The notes beneath the pieces are model-generated. The model made no database searches. It was not told the DNA's origin and saw only the letters and a program-made list of their open reading frames with translations. The position numbers and the translations under genes were made by a program. This document shows positions 1-8,750 of a stretch of DNA of 64,000 bases, one piece after another. The first letter of the stretch is position 1; the number at the start of each line of letters is the position of its first letter. Source of the DNA: Glutamicibacter sp. MNS18 (lineage in GTDB: Bacteria > Actinomycetota > Actinomycetes > Actinomycetales > Micrococcaceae); NCBI RefSeq assembly GCF_026107515.2, contig NZ_JAPCHW010000010.1, positions 44,747 through 108,746 on the forward strand, given 5' to 3'.

Positions 1-431
1 AGCTGGCCAACGAACTGTCCATGACCGCCTTCCTGGCGGTATGGGAACACGATATGTGCACCACGCTGATCTCCGTGGAACCGGCCCACTCGCACCGGGC
101 CATTGTGCACCGCCCGGGCACCACCCATGGCATGGATGTCGGGGCCCCTCCGGTGGCCATCATGTCCAGGTACACCCCCGCCCAGTGGGCTGCGCTGGAG
201 ACCGGTGTGCCCTACCGCGAACAGGTACGCGAAGCCCGGGTGGATGGTTATGCAACCAGTGAGAACGAGGTCATCCACGGGGTCACCTCGATCGCCGTAC
301 CGCTTAATACCACCACTACCGCCCCGGCGGCCCTGGCAGTGGTTTTCGCCACCAGCACGGTCCAGTCAAGCGAAAAGATCGTCCGCGCATTGAAGGAATC
401 GGCGATCATCATCAGCGATGAGCTGGGGTAA
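1..431 (+). CDS. IclR-family transcriptional regulator, C-terminal part (cut by window edge)
   Basis: The frame is open from the first bases of the window, so the gene starts upstream and only about the last 140 residues are visible. They resemble the effector-binding domain of IclR regulators: a GVPYREQVREARVDGY-like stretch is followed by the typical ENEVIHGVTSIAVPL segment and a C-terminal helix. The DNA-binding winged helix lies outside the window. The ligand cannot be told from this fragment. It converges with the MFS exporter gene, and a strong inverted repeat sits between the two stop codons. Confidence 0.75.
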   Translation, partial: LANELSMTAFLAVWEHDMCTTLISVEPAHSHRAIVHRPGTTHGMDVGAPPVAIMSRYTPAQWAALETGVPYREQVREARVDGYATSENEVIHGVTSIAVPLNTTTTAPAALAVVFATSTVQSSEKIVRALKESAIIISDELG

Positions 432-457
432 CCGGCTCTCCATGTGCCGCAATCAGC

Positions 458-487
458 AGCGGATCCGGCCATCTGGCCGGATCCGCT
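458..487. terminator. Bidirectional terminator-like hairpin
   Basis: Arms AGCGGATCCGGCC and GGCCGGATCCGCT pair perfectly (13 bp) around an ATCT loop. The hairpin lies between the convergent IclR and MFS genes and could end transcription from both sides, though neither side has a clear U-run. Confidence 0.65.
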
Positions 488-492
488 ACTCG

Positions 493-1791
493 CTACTTAG
501 CCTTGGAGTCAATTTCTGCCACAGAGGGTGACTGCGCCAGCTGCGGAGCGCGCGCCACCAGCAGCTTCATGACCAACGCCGCCAGCGCGATCACCACCGC
601 GGCCACGGTGCACACCCAGTAGGCCCCGGAGTAGCCCATGGATTCGGCCAACAGACCTGCCAGCCCGTTGCCGATCGCGGTGCCCACCACGATGCCAGCC
701 GAGAGCATGGTCATCACCGTGGACAGCCGTCCGGCCGGGGCCACTTCCCCGCCCAGGGTCATCACCACGACGATGATCGGACCCACGCCGAAGCCCACCA
801 CGAAGAGCATCAGCAGCATCAGCCCGGTGGATTGCGGGATCTGCAGCAGGATGCTGCTCAGCGCCAGGAAGGAGGCCGAGGCAACCCACCGCGAGGTGTT
901 CTTGAAGGCGGTAGGCCACATGGCCACCGACAGGGCGGCCACGGCGCTGGAGAGTCCCACGGCACCATAGAGCATGCCGCCGCGGTTCGAGTCCCCCATG
1001 GCCCCGGCGAAGGCCAGGGTTCCGGCCGCCGAGGCCCCGAAGACGGTGCCCAGCCCGATCATGCCCAGCACCAGTGAGCCGACGGCGGCCAGCTGGGCCC
1101 TGCTGGCCTTGGCGCGGATGGTGTTTTTCGGGGTCGGTACCACCGAACGTTCGGTGCGGTGCACCCCGAACAGCGGGACCAGCACCGCGGTCATCACCGC
1201 GGCGATGAGCAGCGGCAGCACCGGATGCAGCATCGAGGCCAGGAAGCCCACGGCCACCGGGCCGAAAACGAAGCCCAGCTCGTCGAGCATGGATTCCATG
1301 CCCAGGGCTGCGCCGAGCACCTTGGGGTTCGAACGCCGGGTGCGGGTAATGGATATCCAGCGCACCCGGGACATCGGTCCCACCTGCGGGCCGGTGGCCC
1401 CGGTGCACAGGGCGATGATCACCAGCACGGTGGGGACCAGCGCCTGGCCGGTATTGCCGTACCAGGTGAGCACGCCGAGCATGATGGTGTGCAGGATCGC
1501 GGCCACCAGCAGCACCCGGCGCTGGCCCAGCCGATCGGCGAGATAGCCGATGGTCGGACCGCCGACCGCGGAGCCCAGGCCCACCATGGCCGCCGCCAGC
1601 CCGCCCAGGGCGTAGGAGCCGGTGGTGGCGGTGACCAGGGTCATCGATCCGATGGTCAGCATCGCCAACGGCAGCCGGGCAAAGAAGGCCAACGGCAGGT
1701 AGCTGCGCCCCACCAATGGGACCAAAGAAGAGTAACCGGTTGAATTCGTCGAGTCCGTGGCACTCACCTCAGACTTGGAATGTTGGGTCAA
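493..1791 (-). CDS. MFS transporter
   Basis: About 430 residues with roughly twelve hydrophobic segments and the cytoplasmic loop GYLADRLGQRRVLL after the second segment, the signature of the major facilitator superfamily. It is probably an efflux protein of the inner membrane, but the substrate cannot be inferred. The start is uncertain: the frame is open back to a TTG at 1833, while a TTG at 1791 has GGGAG four bases upstream and gives a protein beginning MTQHSKSEVS. I prefer 1791 because the extra residues are not membrane-like. The gene stands alone. Confidence 0.8.
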   Translation of the reverse strand: MTQHSKSEVSATDSTNSTGYSSLVPLVGRSYLPLAFFARLPLAMLTIGSMTLVTATTGSYALGGLAAAMVGLGSAVGGPTIGYLADRLGQRRVLLVAAILHTIMLGVLTWYGNTGQALVPTVLVIIALCTGATGPQVGPMSRVRWISITRTRRSNPKVLGAALGMESMLDELGFVFGPVAVGFLASMLHPVLPLLIAAVMTAVLVPLFGVHRTERSVVPTPKNTIRAKASRAQLAAVGSLVLGMIGLGTVFGASAAGTLAFAGAMGDSNRGGMLYGAVGLSSAVAALSVAMWPTAFKNTSRWVASASFLALSSILLQIPQSTGLMLLMLFVVGFGVGPIIVVVMTLGGEVAPAGRLSTVMTMLSAGIVVGTAIGNGLAGLLAESMGYSGAYWVCTVAAVVIALAALVMKLLVARAPQLAQSPSVAEIDSKAK

Positions 1792-1964
1792 TTTTCTCCC
1801 ATACAAAAGCGCGCGTTGTCCCTCACCCCGCAACGCGCAGATAACCCAAACACGCCGACAGGCGCTACCTTCAAGATACGTGGCCTCCCACCGGGTGTCT
1901 AGCCCAGCACGTTGAATCGGCTAAAGCGCCCGGAAAACGAGGCCTGCCCCTGTCGGAGAGGCGA

Positions 1965-2340
1965 ATGCTGAACTTCGCTACAGGACGGTGGCGATCCGCC
2001 GCGGCTTTGCCTCATCCGGACGGCAGCATCGAAGCCAGCGCCCGCCCGAGGTTCTTGAGTACCGCCATTCGGCGAGGACGGCCGCGGAGTCCAGCGAAGA
2101 GATGGATGAGTTGCTGGCGGCAGGTGCGCACCCGAGCGAATCGGCGGTGGTGGATATCCAACCGGCGCTGTAGGACAGCGGGCCGATGCCAGCGGCGGCT
2201 GGGTTCGATTGCCTGATCGCTGCCTATGTCGTCGCTGGCCGAGGCCGTCGTCCTGAACGCGGACCGGGATTTCGGCTTCATCGAAAAGCCACTGGTGGAA
2301 CAGTTCGCCAGGAAGATCGAAGCCATGGATGTTGACCCAC
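1965..2340 (+). pseudogene. Decayed VapC-like PIN-domain toxin remnant (tentative)
   Basis: No intact frame spans this stretch, but pieces of two plus-strand frames together read like the second half of a VapC ribonuclease. The pieces are EVLEYRHSARTAAES, then a TAG stop near 2171 and FDCLIAAY in the same frame, AVVLNADRDFGFIEK in another frame, and KATGGTVRQE back in the first. In VapC proteins an acidic LIAA segment is followed by a D-DF motif and a TG-like tail, in that order. At least one premature stop and two compensating frameshifts would be needed. No partner antitoxin is visible. The rest of 1792-2452 shows no gene. Confidence 0.35.
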
Positions 2341-2452
2341 ACTTCGCACCGCCCGTCCCGGTAATACGAGGCAGGAGGCGAGGGCGGTTCACCTCGAGGA
2401 CCGCGGTTCGGTGATTCCATGACCACCACGTCATGATCATCAGCACCGGATA

Positions 2453-5400
2453 CTAACCCAGCAATACCTCCTCGGTGCTGGTCAGCACGGTGGACCCGTC
2501 CCGGGTCTTGTGTACCGTGAGCCGGTTGGTGATCCTTTGCTTCATCTCCGAGACGTGGGAGACCACCCCGATGACCCGGCCGCCGGAGCGCAGGGATTCG
2601 AGTGCCTCCATGACCAGCTCCAGGGTTTCGGTATCCAGTGAGCCGAAGCCCTCGTCGACAAACAGAGTCTGCATGTCCACCGCCCCGGAGTGGTGGGAAA
2701 TCACATCAGCCAGCCCCAGGGCCAGAGCCAACGAGGCCATGAAGGTCTCGCCACCGGACAGGGTCTGGGTTTCGCGGTCCTTGCCGGTCCAGGCATCATG
2801 CACCCGGATCCCGAGCCCGGACTTGGCGTTGCCGCGCGTGGCATCGTCATGGTGCAGCGAGTAGCGTCCGGAGCTCATCACCTGCAACCGTTCGGTGGCC
2901 GCGGCGGCGACCTCCTCCAACCGGGCGGCGAGCACATAGGTGCTCAGGGTCATCTTCAGCCGGTTTTCCCCGCCCCCGCGCACCACCTCGGCCAGCGCCT
3001 TGAGCCGGCGGAAGGATTCGATGACCGGGCCGGTCTGTTCGATCCGCTTGGCGAGCCTGTCCCGTCCCTCATGCAGCCGGCCCACCGCGCTGGCGGCCAC
3101 CGCCTGCGCCTGGCGTGCCAGCTCATGCTGTTCCTCGGCGGCTGCCAGTTCCCCTGCGACCGCGGCCAGGTCCTCGTCCGTGGGCGGGTTCACCCCCTGC
3201 TCCTGCAAGGCCAAGGCCTGGGTGACATCGGCCGAGGCACCCAGGGTCTCGATGGCCGCGGCCCGGCGCTGGTGCCCGGTCTGCAGTTTCTCGAAGCGGC
3301 TGCGGGTCTCCGGTTCCAACAGGGCGGCACGGTAGGACTCGTCGGTGGCGAAACCGGCTGAATCCCGTTCGCCATGCCAGCGCCCGGTGGCCGTCGTGGC
3401 GGCCTGCGCCGCCTCCATCCAGCGCTCCAGGCGCTGGTGGGCCGTGCCGATGATCCGTTGGTGTTCCTCGGCTGCCGAAAGCCTTTCCGCCAGCGAAGGG
3501 TACTCGCCGCGCAGGGAGGCCAGCCGAGCGTCCAGCTCCGCCAGCTGGCGGCCGCTGGCTGCCGCCTGTTCCGCGGCCGTGGTTGCGGCCAATGTGGCGA
3601 TGGTGGCTTGTTCGGTCAGGGATTGGGCGTCCTTGAGGACCCTGCCCAGGCGCCTGGCCCGTGCGGTGGTCTCCTTCCGGGACGTGGTCGCCTCATCCAA
3701 TGCGGTGCTGGCCTCGGCCAACTGCTCGGCGGCTTGGGTGCGGGTCAGTTCCCCGACCTGGTCCACCAGGCCCTGGTAGGTGGTGCGTAGCGACTCGATG
3801 GTGGCATCGTGGCCGGCGACGATCTCGCGCTGCGCGGTGACCTCGGCTTCCAGCGCCTCCAGCGTCTGCTCGTCCACCAGCTCCACTCCCTCGGCCGCCC
3901 GGGCCGGGTTCGGGTGCTCGGTGGAACCGCAGACCAGGCAGGCTTCTCCCGGTTCCAGCGCGGCGGCAAGCCGCACCGCGCCCTGGGCCAGCAGCTGGCG
4001 CTGGGCCTGCAGCTGGCTGTCCTGTTTGCGTGCCAGCGCCTCGGCCGCGGTGCTGCGCCGGTCCCTGGCCGCTTCGAGCTTGTCGGCAGCGGCATCACGC
4101 TGCCCGACCTGTGCCTCGGCCTGGGTGGCTGCCTGCACCCGCTGCTGCAGCTGGTGGACCTCGGTGGCCGCGGCCACCTCATCCAGGTCCTGGGTTTCCA
4201 GTTCGGCGCGCTCGGCGGCCAGCAGTGCGGCCTTGGTTTCGGCCTTGTGCGCTGTCGCCTGCTGCGAGGTGGCCAGTTCGTTGAGCCGTTGCTGCTCCGC
4301 GGCCAGCTGTATCCTGCGTTCCTCTTCGGGCAGGGCGGCGCGGATCACCGAGACCTGCCCCGTGGCTTCCTCACGCTCGGTGGCCAGCTCGGTGAGGGTC
4401 GCTTGATCCCGGCCCGGTTCGCGCCGCGGGTCGTGGGCACGCAAGGCGGCGAAGGCGGCACGTAGTTGCTTTTCCGCGGCGGCCTGGTTCCCGGTGGCTT
4501 CATGCGCCTGCCGCTGGTAGGCGCGTACCGTAACCGCCTTCGTATCCAGGGCCAGGGCGGCTGCGGCCTGGCCGGCGGCCTCGGCACCGTCGGCATGCTC
4601 CTTCTGGATCTGGCGCAGTTCGGCCAACCGCTCGAAGACCCGGCGCCGGGTGTCCAGCTGGGTGTGGCGACGGCGTACGGCGGCGACCTGCCCCTTGCGT
4701 TGCCCGGTGGTGGCGGAGCAGGAGGCCTCCACCGCGGCCAGTTGCTCTTCCAGCTGCCCGAAATCCGGGTCCGGTTCCCCGGGGGCCGCAGGGTGCACCC
4801 CGGCGGCGGCCAGCGCCTGGCCGGCATCGGAGCGCAACTGGTTCTCCAGCGCCGCCAGCTCGTGTTCGATCCTTTCGGTGTCCTTGCGGGCCGCGGCCAG
4901 CCGGGTGGCGAACTCCTCCTCGATCGCGGCATAGTCGCGGGTGTCAAAGAGCCGGGCGAGCAGCTTCTCGCGTTCGGTGTCCTTGGCGCGCAGGAAGTCG
5001 GCGAACCCGCCCTGGGGCAGCATCACCACCTTGGTGAACTGTTCGCGGTCCAGCCCCAGTACGGTGCCCAGGGTCAGGCCGACCTCGTCGTTGCGGGTGG
5101 AGAGCCCCTGCCATTGCCCGTCCACCAGTTCGCGCAGCGAGCTCTTGGCCTTTTCCTCGGTCAACTTGTTCTTGCCGCGTTTGCTGGGACGCATCCAGGC
5201 CGGGGAGCGGGTGACCTCGAACCTGCGCTCACCGATGGACAATTCCAGGCGCACTTCCGGGTTCAGCCCCTCGGCGGCGTGATCCGAACGGATCTGCCGG
5301 CTGCCTTGCCGGTTGCCGGGCAGCGACCCGTAGATGGCGTAGCAGATGGCGTCCAGGATGCTGGACTTGCCCGCGCCGGTGGGACCATCCAGCAGGAACA

Positions 5401-5488
5401 ACCCGGCACTGCCCAGCTCGTCGAAGTCGATCTGTTCGGTCCCGGCGAAGGGCCCGAAACCCTGGATGGACAACTGGTGGATTCTCAC
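2453..5488 (-). CDS. sbcC: Exonuclease subunit SbcC (SMC/Rad50-like ATPase)
   Basis: The 1011-residue product has the Rad50/SbcC layout. An N-terminal P-loop (GPTGAGKSS near residue 40) follows the typical start MRIHQLSIQGFGPF. Long Ala/Glu/Gln-rich coiled coils surround a CLVC zinc hook near the middle, and the C-terminal half-ATPase carries the LSGGETF signature and LFVDEGFGSLD Walker B. With SbcD it forms an ATP-dependent nuclease that opens DNA hairpins and blocked double-strand ends in the cytoplasm. Its start overlaps the sbcD stop by four bases (ATGA), so the two are translationally coupled. Confidence 0.95.
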   Translation of the reverse strand: MRIHQLSIQGFGPFAGTEQIDFDELGSAGLFLLDGPTGAGKSSILDAICYAIYGSLPGNRQGSRQIRSDHAAEGLNPEVRLELSIGERRFEVTRSPAWMRPSKRGKNKLTEEKAKSSLRELVDGQWQGLSTRNDEVGLTLGTVLGLDREQFTKVVMLPQGGFADFLRAKDTEREKLLARLFDTRDYAAIEEEFATRLAAARKDTERIEHELAALENQLRSDAGQALAAAGVHPAAPGEPDPDFGQLEEQLAAVEASCSATTGQRKGQVAAVRRRHTQLDTRRRVFERLAELRQIQKEHADGAEAAGQAAAALALDTKAVTVRAYQRQAHEATGNQAAAEKQLRAAFAALRAHDPRREPGRDQATLTELATEREEATGQVSVIRAALPEEERRIQLAAEQQRLNELATSQQATAHKAETKAALLAAERAELETQDLDEVAAATEVHQLQQRVQAATQAEAQVGQRDAAADKLEAARDRRSTAAEALARKQDSQLQAQRQLLAQGAVRLAAALEPGEACLVCGSTEHPNPARAAEGVELVDEQTLEALEAEVTAQREIVAGHDATIESLRTTYQGLVDQVGELTRTQAAEQLAEASTALDEATTSRKETTARARRLGRVLKDAQSLTEQATIATLAATTAAEQAAASGRQLAELDARLASLRGEYPSLAERLSAAEEHQRIIGTAHQRLERWMEAAQAATTATGRWHGERDSAGFATDESYRAALLEPETRSRFEKLQTGHQRRAAAIETLGASADVTQALALQEQGVNPPTDEDLAAVAGELAAAEEQHELARQAQAVAASAVGRLHEGRDRLAKRIEQTGPVIESFRRLKALAEVVRGGGENRLKMTLSTYVLAARLEEVAAAATERLQVMSSGRYSLHHDDATRGNAKSGLGIRVHDAWTGKDRETQTLSGGETFMASLALALGLADVISHHSGAVDMQTLFVDEGFGSLDTETLELVMEALESLRSGGRVIGVVSHVSEMKQRITNRLTVHKTRDGSTVLTSTEEVLLG

Positions 5489-6651
5489 TGCTCGTGGGCT
5501 CCTTCACGCACGGCACCGATCACAACGGTGACCAGCTCCTGTTCGGCGTCATCGGCGGGGCGGTGCCGGACATGGTCGATGAAATCGGTGCAGACCTCGG
5601 CGGTGCTCTTGGCCTGCGCCAGGCGTTCGGCGTAGCTGACCCGCTGGTCACGGGTGGGGTTCTCCGGGGCGAAGAGCAACACCACGGTGTTCTCGAAGCG
5701 GGAGCGGATCCGGGCCATGGCATCGGCCGGACGGTCCGTATCGGTCAGGGTGACCTGGCACCAGGCGGTTTCGGCCCATTCCAGCGCGGGGTCGGCCAGC
5801 AGCCCATCCAGGGTGCCGCGAAGCACGGCCAGCTTGCGTGGCACCGGCAGGGCGATCTCGGTGATGGCGCTGATGCCGCTGGCCTCGGTGTCGATCAGCC
5901 AGACGACCTTGTGCTGGTTGACCTCGGAGAAGGAGTAGGCCAGCGGGGAACCGCTGTAACGCACCCGCTCGCCCAGCCGCTGCTTGCCATGCAGGTGGCC
6001 GAGCGCCGCGTAGTCGAAGGGTTCGAACAGCTCGACCGGCACCACATCCAGGTTGCCCACGCTCAGCTCCCGCTCCGAATCCGTGCCCACCCCGCCGGCG
6101 GCGAAGAGGTGGGCCATGGAAAAGGCCAGTACCGGCTGGGAGGCTGCGGCCCGGCGGGCCGCCAGGTCGGTGCTGATGCGCTCGATCGCCGCGGCCACCA
6201 CCGAGGCGTGGGAAAGGTTCGCCGCCCCCAGCTCGCCCATGACCATCCGCGGTTCCAGGTACGGGATGCCGTACACCGCGATCCGGTGGTCCCCCGCATC
6301 CAGTTCCACCGGCCGGGTCATCCGTTCGATATCGGCGATGATATGCACCCCGGCGGCGTCGATCAGCTCGGCGGCGAAACCGAGCCGGGCGGCCGAATCG
6401 TGGTTTCCGCTGGTGAGGATGACGGTGGCACCGGCCCCGCGCAGCTGGGAGAGGATCGAATTGCAGAGCCTGACCGCATCCACCTGCGGCAGCGCCCGGT
6501 CGTAGATGTCCCCGGCCACCAGTACCGTATCGATATTCTCCCGGCGGACCAGGTCCACCAGATGCTCGAGCACCGTACGCTGGTCCTCCAGCAGGGAGGC
6601 ACCGTGGAAGGAACGGCCCAGGTGCCAGTCCGAGGTATGTAGCAATCGCAT
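5485..6651 (-). CDS. sbcD: Exonuclease SbcD (Mre11-like phosphoesterase)
   Basis: The 388-residue product begins MRLLHTSDWHLGRSFHG and contains the calcineurin-type metallophosphoesterase motifs DWH, GDIYD, SGNHD and GHLHG, which bind two Mn ions in the Mre11/SbcD nuclease. It precedes sbcC with a 4-base overlap. A TAAGCT box (6658-6663 on the plus strand) lies six bases before the ATG, with no Shine-Dalgarno sequence. The message is therefore probably leaderless, which also fixes the start. Confidence 0.95.
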   Translation of the reverse strand: MRLLHTSDWHLGRSFHGASLLEDQRTVLEHLVDLVRRENIDTVLVAGDIYDRALPQVDAVRLCNSILSQLRGAGATVILTSGNHDSAARLGFAAELIDAAGVHIIADIERMTRPVELDAGDHRIAVYGIPYLEPRMVMGELGAANLSHASVVAAAIERISTDLAARRAAASQPVLAFSMAHLFAAGGVGTDSERELSVGNLDVVPVELFEPFDYAALGHLHGKQRLGERVRYSGSPLAYSFSEVNQHKVVWLIDTEASGISAITEIALPVPRKLAVLRGTLDGLLADPALEWAETAWCQVTLTDTDRPADAMARIRSRFENTVVLLFAPENPTRDQRVSYAERLAQAKSTAEVCTDFIDHVRHRPADDAEQELVTVVIGAVREGAHEQ

Positions 6652-6694
6652 GGTTTCAGCTTAGGCAATCGGCCGGACAGTTGAGACATCGGGG

Positions 6695-7723
6695 CTAGCC
6701 AGCCGGCGGGAAGAGCGCGGTGCCGGCCAGGGAGACCAGGATGATCACCACGGTCGCCGCCGCGGCCAACACCAGCGAACGGCCCCCGGTGCGAATGATG
6801 CTGCGCAGGTGCACCCCGAGCCCCAGGGCGAACATCGCGGTGGCCAGCAGGAAGGTCTGCGCCCAGGAGGCGATATCCAGGACCACCTCGGGCAGCACCC
6901 CGGTGCTGCGCAGCAATACCGCCGCCATGAACCCGGCCACGAACAGGGGCACCAGCGGAGGCCTGGTCCCGGCCCCCATCGAGTGCGTGCGGCGCATGTA
7001 CAGGCCCACCCCGGCCATCACTGGGGCCAGCAGCAGTACCCGGGCCAGTTTCACGGTCACCGCCACCGCCAGGGCGGAGGCGCCCACCGCTCCGCCGGCG
7101 GCCACCACCTGGGCCACTTCGTGGGTGGCGGCACCGATGAACATGCCGGTGGCCTCATCGTCGAAACCCACAAGCATCCCCAGCGCCGGACCCAACGGGA
7201 TCAGCAGCGTGCCGAAGAGCACCACCAGCCCGATCGCCGTGGCCACCTGCTCCCGGGTGGCCTTGACCGTGCCAGCGCACGCGGCCACCGCCGCCGCCCC
7301 GCAGATCGAGAACCCGGCGGCGATCAGCAGCCGTTGCGGCATCGCCAGCCCCAGCCACTTGCCGATCAGCAGGCTCGCGCCGAAGGTCACCCCCACGCTG
7401 AGCGCCACCACCACCAGCACCCCGGGGCCGAGCCCCAGGATGCCCGAGAGCGACAGCTGTAGGCCCAGCAGCACGATCCCCAGGCGCAGCAACCGCCGGC
7501 CGGACACCTGCACCCCGGCGTCCAGCACCGCCGGGACCGGGGCCAGGTTGCGCCACAGGGCACCGAGCAGGATCGCGATCAACAGGGCACTGACCGGGGC
7601 GACCTGCGCGGCCAGCCAGGACAGCCCGCCGCCGGCCAGGCACACCAGCAGACCCGGAATCCGGGCACCGGGTCCGGGCTTCGCGGCAGGGAGCTGGGCG
7701 GTGGGGATCTTTTCCAATGGCAT
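6695..7723 (-). CDS. YeiH-family (UPF0324) putative sulfate/anion exporter
   Basis: About 340 residues with ten or so hydrophobic helices and the family segments GFSICGAAAVAAC and GAATHEVAQVVAAGGAVG. The family contains E. coli YeiH, whose transport role is not well established. I chose the ATG at 7723 rather than upstream GTG/TTG codons, but the start is uncertain. It is divergent from a LysR regulator with only 70 bases between the starts, an arrangement like yeiH/yeiE, so the regulator probably controls it. Confidence 0.85.
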   Translation of the reverse strand: MPLEKIPTAQLPAAKPGPGARIPGLLVCLAGGGLSWLAAQVAPVSALLIAILLGALWRNLAPVPAVLDAGVQVSGRRLLRLGIVLLGLQLSLSGILGLGPGVLVVVALSVGVTFGASLLIGKWLGLAMPQRLLIAAGFSICGAAAVAACAGTVKATREQVATAIGLVVLFGTLLIPLGPALGMLVGFDDEATGMFIGAATHEVAQVVAAGGAVGASALAVAVTVKLARVLLLAPVMAGVGLYMRRTHSMGAGTRPPLVPLFVAGFMAAVLLRSTGVLPEVVLDIASWAQTFLLATAMFALGLGVHLRSIIRTGGRSLVLAAAATVVIILVSLAGTALFPPAG

Positions 7724-7756
7724 ACCCCCAGCTTCCACCAATTACCGGCCCGCTGG

Positions 7757-7796
7757 TAGCCACACACCGGCTATCACGACATATGATGCTGATATG
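7757..7796. promoter_or_regulatory. Two 17-bp LysR-type operator candidates in the yeiH/lysR gap
   Basis: Two palindromes of identical geometry lie side by side: TAGCC-N7-GGCTA at 7757-7773 and CATAT-N7-ATATG at 7780-7796. Both fit the T-N11-A dyad typical of LysR binding sites. The second covers the putative -10 box (TATGAT, 7782-7787) and the start codon of the LysR gene, which would suit autorepression. Confidence 0.55.
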
Positions 7797-8711
7797 GATA
7801 CTTCGCGCACCACCGGCATCGGCCACTGGCTGCAGATCTCCTCGTTGGCCCTGCTGGTGGGCATCGCCGACCATGGAAGCCTCAGTGCCGGGGCCCGGGC
7901 GGTGGGCATGGCCCAACCCAACGCCAGCCGGGCCCTGCGTACCCTGGAACGCCGGCTGGGCTACCAGCTGGTCACCCGGACCCGCACCGGATCCCAGCTC
8001 ACCGCCGAGGGCAAACTCACCGTGCAGTGGGCCCGCGAGGTGCTCTCCAGCCTCGACACCCTGTGGACCGGGGCTCAGGCGCTGGCCGGCACCCGGGATG
8101 AGGAATTCAGCTTCGCCACCTCGATGACCATCGCCGAATACCTCGCCCCGGGCTGGATCCGCCAACTGCGCCAACAGGACCCGCAAATCCGCACGAGGAT
8201 GCGGGTGATGAACTCCGAGGATGTCATCGCCGCGGTCATGGCCCGCGAGGCCGCCCTGGGCTTTGTCGAAACCCCGGATATCCCGCCCGGGCTGGCCAGC
8301 CGCACGGTACGCAGCGACCAGCTGCTGCTCATCGTCCCGGAAGGGCACCCGTGGGCGCAGGACCGTGAACCGGTGTCCCTGGCCGAACTGGCCGCCACCG
8401 CACTGGTGGAACGCGAAACCGGGTCCGGCGCCCGGGCCTTTTTGGACAAGTACACCGGCAGCTCCCGCAGTGCACCGCTGGTCGAGTTCAATTCCAATGC
8501 CGCGATCTGCCAGGCCGTGGCCGCGGGTCTGGGTCCGGCCGTGGTCTCCCGGCTGGCCATCGACGGGGCCGCCACCACCCACGGGCTGATCCAGGTGCCC
8601 ATCGCCGGCCCCGATCTGCGCCGCGAGCTGCGCGCCATCTGGCGACCCGGGCGTCCGCTACCGGCCCCCGCCGCCAGGTTCCTGGCCATTTGCGGCACCA
8701 CGCAGTCGTGA
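7794..8711 (+). CDS. LysR-family transcriptional regulator
   Basis: The 305-residue product begins MDTSRTTGIGHWLQISS. Residues about 15-75 form the LysR winged helix (SLSAGARAVGMAQPNASRAL then RLGYQLVTR), followed by a linker helix and a periplasmic-binding-protein-like effector domain. The frame is open much further upstream, but that part overlaps the divergent yeiH gene and is not protein-like. The ATG at 7794 is six bases below a TATGAT box, so the message is probably leaderless. It is likely the regulator of yeiH. Confidence 0.88.
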   Translation: MDTSRTTGIGHWLQISSLALLVGIADHGSLSAGARAVGMAQPNASRALRTLERRLGYQLVTRTRTGSQLTAEGKLTVQWAREVLSSLDTLWTGAQALAGTRDEEFSFATSMTIAEYLAPGWIRQLRQQDPQIRTRMRVMNSEDVIAAVMAREAALGFVETPDIPPGLASRTVRSDQLLLIVPEGHPWAQDREPVSLAELAATALVERETGSGARAFLDKYTGSSRSAPLVEFNSNAAICQAVAAGLGPAVVSRLAIDGAATTHGLIQVPIAGPDLRRELRAIWRPGRPLPAPAARFLAICGTTQS

Positions 8712-8750
8712 AGTGCCACGGCACTGGCGCGGCAGATTAGAATGGGTGCT

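Noticed and set aside
1899-2429. A 176-residue minus-strand reading frame between the MFS gene and sbcC
   Set aside because: Pro/Arg/Gly-rich composition, no start signal and no family features. The plus strand gives a better explanation as a decayed VapC-like gene.
4466-5635. Long plus-strand frames opposite sbcC and sbcD
   Set aside because: They are mirror frames caused by high GC in the third codon position. The minus strand carries complete, recognisable SbcC and SbcD motifs.
6720-7793. Long upstream extension of the LysR reading frame
   Set aside because: It lies antisense to yeiH, has low-complexity composition, and the -10 box and operators place the start at 7794.
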